Assembly (NCBI GenBank): GCA_905233425.1
Contig: CAJOEC010000009.1
Coordinates: 1-64,000 of the forward strand
DNA: 64,000 bases
Direction: 5' to 3'
From: an uncultured Prevotella sp.
GTDB taxonomy: Bacteria > Bacteroidota > Bacteroidia > Bacteroidales > Bacteroidaceae
Shown: positions 1-8,100 of the stretch, in pieces
Numbering within the stretch: position 1 is the stretch's first letter
How the letters are laid out: the number at the start of each line of letters is the position of its first letter
Position numbers and translations under genes: made by a program
The notes under the pieces: generated by a model
Told to the model about the DNA's origin: nothing
Seen by the model: only the letters and a program-made list of their open reading frames with translations
The model's database searches: none

Positions 1-725
1 TTTTCCTCGTCCAAAAGCAAACAAATCGTAAATAGTTGATACACAACGTTAAATAGAAATAAAAATGAAACGAAAATTTGGAATGCAACATAGAAGGGGT
101 TGCGGCGGTACCACTGGAAGCGCATATACTCGCTGTCCTGGGTGTATTCCTCCATTGTGCCATTGCTTGTGTCGTGGGCATCTACGCTGAAGGTGAAGTT
201 CTTCATCTGCTCCCTCCCTACGAGGATGAACATGTCGTCGTCGCTGGTTGCCCATCCGCTGACGTGAGTCGGTTTGCCGCCTGTGTGGGGCTTGACGGTG
301 ATGACGTTGCTGACGAATCCGTCCTTGTCGCCGCCGTGCATGCGCAGCCTGTAGTTCGTCACGCCGGAAGGAGTGGAGTGAATGGCGTTGTCATACGTGA
401 AATGTACGGCGCCGTCGCTGTCGGAGAAGGTTCTCCATGTGTCGCCGACAGTAAATTCCAGTGTGTAGTACTCACCGCCAAGGTCGGAGGCTATTGGGAA
501 ACTCAGCCAAGTCTCATAATAGTAATTACCATTGAAGATGACGCCCGTCAAGGTAACGCGGTTCAGCTGTAGTCCTACAAACTGATTCGCGGGCACGGTC
601 TTGTCGACATCGGCTACTGTGGGCAGAGGCCCCTTCACGCCTGGCTCTACGTCGATTGGCGTAGGCTGGGCAATGGATGTCATGGCGCACAGTAGCGCTA
701 TGACAGAAAAGAAAAGCTTTTTCAT
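1..725 (-). CDS. Secreted protein of unknown function, 3' end cut by window edge
   Basis: The frame is open from an ATG at 725 to the first base of the window, about 241 codons without a stop. The start gives a clear signal peptide (MKKLFFSVIALLCAMTSIAQ), so the product is exported. The body is rich in Tyr, Thr, Asp and Gly (for example GGEYYTLEFTVGDTW, THVSGWATSDDDMFILVGRE), in the style of a beta-rich surface protein. I recognise no family. The last 30 or so codons (below about position 100) turn AT-rich and hydrophobic (QIFVSFLFLFNVVYQLF), unlike the rest, so a frameshift or the true 3' end may lie near there. It could be T9SS cargo, but the tail that would show it is outside the window. 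Confidence 0.65.
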   Translation of the reverse strand, partial: MKKLFFSVIALLCAMTSIAQPTPIDVEPGVKGPLPTVADVDKTVPANQFVGLQLNRVTLTGVIFNGNYYYETWLSFPIASDLGGEYYTLEFTVGDTWRTFSDSDGAVHFTYDNAIHSTPSGVTNYRLRMHGGDKDGFVSNVITVKPHTGGKPTHVSGWATSDDDMFILVGREQMKNFTFSVDAHDTSNGTMEEYTQDSEYMRFQWYRRNPFYVAFQIFVSFLFLFNVVYQLFTICLLLDEE

Positions 726-754
726 AATGTGTTATTTGTTAGACATTTTTCCTG

Positions 755-762
755 CAAAGTTA
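755..762 (-). promoter_or_regulatory. Possible -7 box of the secreted-protein gene
   Basis: TAACTTTG on the minus strand, 30 bp before the ATG at 725, fits the Bacteroidota -7 consensus TAnnTTTG. The nearest TTTG (791-788) is 25 bp upstream, longer than the usual 19-21, so the call is moderate. Confidence 0.4.
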
Positions 763-781
763 AGTGAAAACGGCGAAAAAG

Positions 782-853
782 GACTCCCAAACGGCAAGAA
801 TTGACTCCCATTCCGCGAAATGAGAGTCGCTTTAATCGAAATGAGAGTCCTCT
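782..853. repeat. Tandem GACTCCC / GAGAGTC repeats with about 21-22 bp spacing
   Basis: Two GACTCCC units are followed by two AATGAGAGTC units in inverted orientation, spaced about 21-23 bp. The set sits between the stop of the ATPase gene (852) and the promoter of the secreted-protein gene. The inverted halves could fold, as a terminator or regulatory hairpin would. Confidence 0.55.
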
Positions 854-1982
854 AAAGGAATCTTTTTCTGAACCATAGGATAAAGACAGGGTCGGTGATG
901 TAAAGCTGACTCATTTCCGAGAAAACGAGGTCACGCTCGATAAGTGCATTACGCAGACGGACAATGTTTGAAGGACTCCCCAAGTCGAACTGTGAGCGGA
1001 CGCGCTTCTCGTTGTAGCCAGAATGTATTCCTGAGACGATAGCCCGCAGCAGGTTCATTTGGTAACCTGACAGTGGCTCTATCTGCTGCATATACAGAGC
1101 CTCGTTAGTGCTGATTAGTTCGGCTATCGCCGATGGCATCAGGTCTTCGGTCACGCTTCCTCCCTGCGGTAGCCTGTTCAGAAGAATAGACGACAAATGT
1201 TGCACGTATGACGGATAGTTGTCCACCGTCTCGCAGATGCGCTTCACCATCTGTTCGGAGATGTGGCGCCCGGTAGCTTCAAAATGGCTCATGATGTAGT
1301 CTTTCCAGTCTTCGGTGGGTATCTTTTGCAGCCAGAGGAGGTCGCCAAACTGGTAGAAGGGCATACTGCGGTTGAGAAATAATTTGCTCATTATATGCCG
1401 TTTGCTTCCATAAAGACAATACGACGCATAGTGATGGTGCTGCCACACGGAGCGCAGCCTTGCCTGCACTTCTTTGGTGTTCTCATACTCGCCTATCTGC
1501 TGGAACTCGTCGATGCAGACCACTATGTGTCGGTTCTTGCGCTTGGCTATGACTTCCACCATGTCCAGCACCTCTTCAGGTGTGTGAGTGTCTGGTGTTA
1601 TTCCAAGTGAGACGCTAACCTCGCTAAGAGGATCCAAGGGAATGCCGATTCTTGGAGTAAGGCGACTGAGGAAATCACGGGCTTCGTCCATCCACAGTTG
1701 CACTTTCGAGGCAGTTTGCTTCAATACTGCGACAGCCAAAGCGTTATAGAAGTCATATTCAGTCTTACATCCGAAGATGTCTAATTGCACCGTCATGACA
1801 TTACTGTCGGCCAATTGTCTTCGCACATGATTCACTAACGACGTCTTCCCCCATCGTCTGGGAGAGATAAGAATGGAGTTTATTCCTCCTTCAAAGTTTG
1901 CTTTCAGGCGTCGTGTCTCCTCAACCCTGCCAGTGAAATTATAGTCGGTAACGGCTATTCCGTAAACAAAGCTTTTCTCCAT
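852..1982 (-). CDS. Stand-alone AAA-type ATPase with C-terminal winged helix
   Basis: 376 residues. The N-terminal P-loop is SPRRWGKTS (residues 40-48) and Walker B is HIVVCIDEFQQ (152-162). A GSKRH motif near 192-196 matches GSKKH in its paralogue at 44859-45998. The last 70 or so residues look like a winged helix-turn-helix (MNLLRAIVSGIHSGYNEKRV, then SNIVRLRNALIERDLV). This is the archaeal-type ATPase family common in many copies in Bacteroidales; the cellular role is unknown. The start at 1982 is the only good ATG and lies 20 bp below a clear -7 box. The promoter carries a perfect palindrome (2022-2060), which together with the wHTH suggests autoregulation (inference). Confidence 0.85.
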   Translation of the reverse strand: MEKSFVYGIAVTDYNFTGRVEETRRLKANFEGGINSILISPRRWGKTSLVNHVRRQLADSNVMTVQLDIFGCKTEYDFYNALAVAVLKQTASKVQLWMDEARDFLSRLTPRIGIPLDPLSEVSVSLGITPDTHTPEEVLDMVEVIAKRKNRHIVVCIDEFQQIGEYENTKEVQARLRSVWQHHHYASYCLYGSKRHIMSKLFLNRSMPFYQFGDLLWLQKIPTEDWKDYIMSHFEATGRHISEQMVKRICETVDNYPSYVQHLSSILLNRLPQGGSVTEDLMPSAIAELISTNEALYMQQIEPLSGYQMNLLRAIVSGIHSGYNEKRVRSQFDLGSPSNIVRLRNALIERDLVFSEMSQLYITDPVFILWFRKRFL

Positions 1983-2001
1983 AACTCATTCATTTTGAGT
2001 G

Positions 2002-2033
2002 CAAAGGTAATGAAAAGACACAAATTTCACAAG
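2002..2033 (-). promoter_or_regulatory. Promoter of the AAA-type ATPase gene
   Basis: Minus strand TACCTTTG at 2009-2002 with CTTG at 2033-2030, spacer 20 bp. The -33 region lies inside the 39-bp palindrome, as an operator would. Confidence 0.6.
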
Positions 2034-2060
2034 TTTGTGATTCACAAACTTGTGAAATTT
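2022..2060. promoter_or_regulatory. 39-bp perfect palindrome over the ATPase promoter
   Basis: Arms of 19 bp (AAATTTCACAAGTTTGTGA at 2022-2040 and its exact reverse complement at 2042-2060) around one central base. Each arm contains a smaller CACAAG/TTTGTG half-palindrome. It overlaps the -33 element and lacks a following T-run in the gene's direction, so an operator is more likely than a terminator. Confidence 0.75.
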
Positions 2061-2158
2061 AAGTTTTATTAGGCAAAGCCACCACCTCCAGCCTTTCCCC
2101 CCAGAATGGGTCGGCGGACGCGACACGTCGCGTCCCTACCGTAGAGGATGGGAAAATC

Positions 2159-5100
2159 TCACCTGGTCAGGGAGAAGCGGAGGGAGAATCCGAAGTCGTG
2201 GGTTGTTGTGGGGTAGGATGAGGATGAGAGCAGCGGCGTGTTGGTCTGTCGGTCGTAGTAGGCGGTTAGTGTGAGGAACCGTGAGAGTGTGTAGTCGGCC
2301 TTGAATGAGATTTTGAGTGCCGAGTTTCCGCTGCTCGCCGATGACACCTGGGTGGCGATGTCGCGTGTGATGGCAGCCTGTTTGCGGAATGATATGTCGA
2401 CACGAGTGTTGAGGTCGCGGTTTATCTCTTTGCCCTGTGACTTCTGAGACTTCTGTGACTTCTGGTTGCTATCGTCGTCGTTGCCGCCCTTCTTCGACCC
2501 CTTTACCTTCCGGCTTTTACCTGAGCCGAAGATGTTGAAATTGGTAATCTTGTAACCCATGCCGACGACCCAGTCTTTGGACAAGGCCTCGTTTATCTGT
2601 ACGCTGGTCATGGAGAGTGTAAGTACACGGGTGGTCTTGTATTCGACTTTGAGCGTGAGGTTGTTGTTGAATGTCATGTCGAGTCCGAGCAGCGGCGAGA
2701 ATGCCTCGTTGATGCTGACAGATGAGACGTTATAGCGCGACGAAGGCGTGTAGGTTCCGTCGGCTGCCTGTATGTAGCCGAGATCGCCCATGTACTCAAG
2801 CCACGAGCTGTAGGAAGCATACGAGCCGACGGCATAGACGCTCTTGTACCCGTGGTTGATGTTTACGCTCTTGAAATGGTCCCTGAGCCATGGTAGCTTT
2901 GAGAGTCCTGCATATTTGAATGTCCAGTTTGGCAGCAGCCTTGTGAGCACGGGGAAGATGTCGAGCGAAGAGCCTGCGCCAAGTGTGTAGGTGCTGAGGA
3001 ATGCTGGCACGAGTACGTCGGCTGAATAGGCGTCGACGGGGTTGGCGTCGGCGATTCCCCTTGGTGAGCCAGTCCCGAGGGAACGGTCGGTCTCACCGGG
3101 ATACTGTGCCTGTACGCGGTCGCGGAATTCCGGGATGCTTGCGCAGAAGCGGTCGAATGACGACGAGCGGTAACCGTCGTTGGCGTCGCCCATTCCCTCG
3201 AGTGCGCTGCGGATGGAGATGGTGGTCATGGTGAACGAGCCTCCGTAGGTTGTGGGCGAGCCTTCATACATGAACTGCACAGAGCGTGTCTGGTTTTTGG
3301 TTCGTGTGGCTGTGAGGTCGATCTTGAGGTCGCGTACAGGTTCGAGCTGTGCACGAATCTGGAGGTCTTCTGTTGCCGACGTTGCCGCCGCCGATGTTGT
3401 GTGTGTGGAGAGGCTGTCGCTGCTGTCGCTTCCGAGCAGCCATCCGTTTCTTTGTGCCTCGTCGATATATCCGTCGCCCTTGAGTCCGAACGCGAAGCCG
3501 AGTCCCGGTGCCATGGGGCTTCCTGTGCTCTGTCCGAACATGTCGCCGACGTTGGGCATGAATCCCGGGAGGGTCATGCTCCGCTGGTTGCGGTAGGTGA
3601 TGTTCATATTGCGCATCATCATGAGGAAGCGTGTTGTGTACTGTGCCACATTGTACCAAGTCTTGTCCTCGAGCGGCTCCTTGGGTGTGACCGAGACCAT
3701 GAGCTTCAGGGGTTCGAGTTGAGAGTTGGGAGTTGAGGGCTGGGAGACATTACCGTCACCATCTTTGCCCTTCTTGCCCTTTTTGTCCTTCTTTGAGGAT
3801 TTCTTGCCATTTTGTGCGAGGGCGAGACTGTCGGCGGGAGAACCGCCTCCTTTGGCGAGGCTGTCGGCGGGAGAACCGCCAGCTGCGACCGTGCCTCCGT
3901 TGGCGAGACTGTCGGCGGGAGAACCACCGACCGCGACCGCACCGTTGGAGAGGCTGTCGGCGGGGGAACCGCCGGCAGCAGCCTTTGCCTGTAGGGAGTC
4001 AGGAGTCTGGGGCTTCTGGGGCTTCTTAGGCTTCGGGGGTACGTACCACACCTTTATCTTGTTCTCGTCAATGGCTTTCCATTTCAGCTTGACGGTCTTT
4101 CCGTTCTGGTCCTTGGCTGAAAGGAGCAGACGTTTGGACTTCTTGCCATGCTGTATCTCTATGACGGTGTCAGGCGTGATAGTTATCTCCTTCTGGAAGG
4201 TGTTCTTGTTCTTCGGCAGAGCCTTTGCCTCCTTCTGCTGGTCCTTTTCGTCCTCAGCCTCCTTGCCTTTTTGGGTCTTTTGGGGCTTCGGGGTCTTCTG
4301 GGCGTTCTGGGACTTCTGGTTGTTCTGCGACTTCTTGAAGCGCTCGTTGGTCTTTTTGAGGAAGGGGAAATGGTTGTAGAGCGTCTCAAAGTTAATTGAG
4401 CCGTTTACGTCGATGTTGCGGTTGCTGGCGATGGTGTTTCCTAATGACGTGCCGTCGTCGAGTTCAGTTCCACGCATCCATGAGTAAGTCGACGTGTACT
4501 TGATGTCGCTCTTCATCCAGTCGAAGATGGGAATCTTGTCGAGCGGTATCTGGTATGACGCTGAGAACGACTGTTTGTAGTCGAGCGGTGTTCCCCAGTG
4601 CTTGAGGCTTGTCCAGACAGAGTCTTTCCATGCCTCGTAGGCATCGGGGTAGAGGTCCTTGTTTACGGGCGTGTAGGGTTCTTCAATCTCGGCCCGTGTT
4701 GCCGACTGGAAGCTCATGTGGAGGTTCTTTGTGAAGTCCCATCTGAGTGAGAACTCACGGTTCCAGAGGAACTGCTCGGAGAATGTCAGCGGCAGCGACG
4801 GGTTCTCGGTGTTCTGCAGGTCGCGGTTCTGCAGCTCGTAGTAGTTGCGGTGCCACTCAGAGTTGAAGCCTATGCTCTGCGGCAGATAGTTGATGCCTAT
4901 CGACTGTGCGAACTGCGACCACTTGTTGTTGGACTTCTGCGAGGACTGTGAGGATTGTGACTTCTGGGACCTCTGCGACGACTGGGACTTCTGTGACGAC
5001 TGTGATTTCTTCGACCTGTTGAAAGGCTCCCATGTCTTGTAGACGGGCGAGTAGGCGTAGTTGAGCGATGCCTTCCAGTCGTCGCGGTTCTCGTAGATGA

Positions 5101-8100
5101 CAGTCTTTCCGCTGTTGTGCGAGTGTGAGTGTGCGTATGATATGGAGAAGTTGGCAGGGTCAATGGGCAGTGGGAATTTCTTGTTCTTAATGTCGACACG
5201 TATGTTCGAGAGCGAGAAATTCTTGTTTATGCGCTTTGTGACGGCAATCGACTCTATGCTGTCGCGCTCCTGCTTGCTGGCTGCGGTCTCCAGCGCGTCG
5301 TCAAGCTCCATGTCCGAGTCCAAAGGGTTGTATTTCGGGCTTACTATCTCCTTGCTGTATGAGTAGTAGAGCGGTGCGCTCACCTTTGCCTTGTCAGGGA
5401 AGAATTTTCCCAGTTCCACGTTGGCGGTTATGGCGTATGACTTCTCTGTCTCTGTCGAGCGTTGCAGCACGGTCTCCTCGAGTCCGCCGAATCCGTCGGT
5501 CATGTATCGCCCGGTGACGTTGATGGTTCCCACGTCGCTCAGTTTCAGCGCCATGTTTCCCGACGCAGCCCATCCTCCGTTGATGACGGGATCCTGCAGT
5601 CGCAGCTCGTTCACCCACACCTCGCCGCTCTTCAGCGAGTTGCTCAGGTTTCTCACACCGATGATCATGGTCTTCACCTCGCCGAGCGTCGGGTTGCCCA
5701 TGATGCCAATCTTGTTGTTGGGCTTGTTGGGGTCGTAGTCGGTGTAGAGCGTGGTGTAACTTCCCGTTCCCTCTGCGCGTGCCACGTTGCGCTTTTTCTT
5801 CAGTTCGGTGAAGATGTTGAGGTCGATGTCGATCATGTTCTCCTCTGGCCAGACGAGTATGCGGTCGGAGGGCACGTTCCAGCGGTAGCGTCCCTCGGGT
5901 GTCAGTTTCAGCGGGACAAGATACTCGTAGTAGTTGCCCTTGTAGTCGCTTCCCAATCGTATGAACACAGCCAGCTGGTTGTCCTCGAGCTGTGTGCTGT
6001 TCGGCACGAGGTTGTTGGCGTGGACGAACATCTGCAGATGGTTGTACTGACGCAGGTTGATGTTGGTGTTCTTGTAGACGGCCTTCGACTCGTTCTGGCT
6101 CAGGTTTTTCACTATGAGGCACAGCGCCTGCTCGTTCTCCTCGGTGAGCTGTGGCTGGTTGGGGTCGCTGACGCGTGTGATGCCAGGCGGAAGCACGTAG
6201 GCCACGGGCTGTCGCTCGGTGTTCTCCTCGACATTGACGGCACTCACCTCGAGCGTTCCCGTCTCAGCCCCTGCTCCCGTCTGCAGGCTCTGCTTGTACT
6301 GCCGCCACGTTCCGCGCACAAGGTCGAGCGAGCCGAAGCGCAGCACGATGTCCTCCTCAAATCCGGTGAGGAACATTCGCATGAAGCGTATCGAGGTGAA
6401 GTCGTTGATGGTTCCCACCTTCTTCTGGAACTTGGCGAGAGGTATGCGGTACTGGTACCATCGCACGGTAGCGGAGTCGCCGTTGCGCAGCTTGGCGTTG
6501 TAGTCGCGGTGGTCCACAATGTAGGAGTCGTCGCTCTTCTGCCCACGGTTGTAGTCCTGCAGCTCGTCGTCGCTGATGGGAATGCGGTACTGGTAGTATC
6601 GCTCATACTCGTTCAACGTGTAGTCCTGGTTTATGTCTTCCACGTCGGGACCTGTCTTGTAGCTCGTGTCGTAGGTCTCGGTGCGGTTGTCGTTGTCGGG
6701 CGAGTTGCCCTGCGGGTTGTTTATGCGCTTGTAGCGGTCCATGATCGACATCTCCAGCGCGTCGAAGTCGGAGCCTCGGAAATAGTGGTAGTCGTCGCCG
6801 GCGGGGTCGTTGCGCCATGCCTCCAACAGCGAGTCGTTGGCCGTCACTATGCCGCCCACCTTGTTAATCCATTCGGCGTAGTCGCCGTAGGTCTGCTCCT
6901 CCTCGTCGGTCAGGCCGTTGAGTCCCACGTCCTGCTTCTCACGCGAACCCGACGACGTGGCGAAGGCGTAGGTCTGCGTGGCCTGCATGGGAATCTTTCC
7001 CCACTGAGTCATATCGAAGCTGCTGGTGCCGTCGACGGGCATACCGCTCTCGTAGAACTTCTTGCCGTCGCGCAGCACATCCTCACTCACCTCGCCCAGG
7101 TTGATGTAGAGTTCGCCGGCGTGGCGCGACGCCGTACCGTCCTTGCGGGTGTAGATAAAGGGGTCGAGCATCCAGAACTCGATGTACTCGATGTTGGCCT
7201 GCTCGAAGTCGGTGGTCTCCAATTTGCGCATCATGCCACCCCACTTCTCCGACGGGTTCTGCAGCGAACCGTCGGAGTTGAGGCTTGTCGTCAGGTTGTA
7301 AGGGCCGCGCTCGTTGGGGTAGTATGCCAGGTTGAGCACCGGCAGCGTCGACGTCGCTCCGTTGTAGGACGACTGGTCGCGGTTGGGGTACAGCTCACGC
7401 ACGTAGACCTCGCGGACATAGTGGTTCGAGAGCTGGTCGAGGTCGTTCTTGATGTGTGTCGGAGTGAGGCTCGACGAGCGGCGGGTGAATATGGGGTCGA
7501 CGTTGTACCATGCCAGAAGTGCGCGGTCGTAGCCCGAGCTGACCGTCTCCTTGTCGTTGTAGTTCTTGAACATCGGTGGCACGCTGGAGAGCACCCACGC
7601 CTTCGGGTCGCTGACGTCGTAGAGGTCCTTGGCACTCTCGAAATCGTCGAGGTACGATGCGTTGTCCTGTGTGCCGCTGGCCTTTCCGGCTATGAGCTGT
7701 GCGAACTCGCCCGTCAGCGTCAGCGACGACGGCTGTGTGCAATGCAGCAGCGGCAGCTTGTCGAGCATGTTCGTCAGCCACTGGCTATCCTGCTTCCAGT
7801 TCAGGTTCAGGCCCCAGATGGTGTTGTTAAGCGGCTCCTCGCCCATGGTCACCTTCGTGGTCATGGCCTGCTCGGAAAGGTGCATGAACGTACCGCCCAA
7901 CTGGAAGTTCTTGTTGAATTCGTACTCCCAGTTCACTCCCACCATTGTCTTACGCTGCATGCCGTATGTGGTGTTGTCCTCCAACGAGACGCTGACGTTT
8001 GTCCCGGCGTCGAGAATGCTCTGGTTGAGTATGGTCACCTCTCCGGCCGAGTAGTCCACCGAGTAGTCGCTGCCCTCCTGAAGTGTGACACCTCCTGCCA

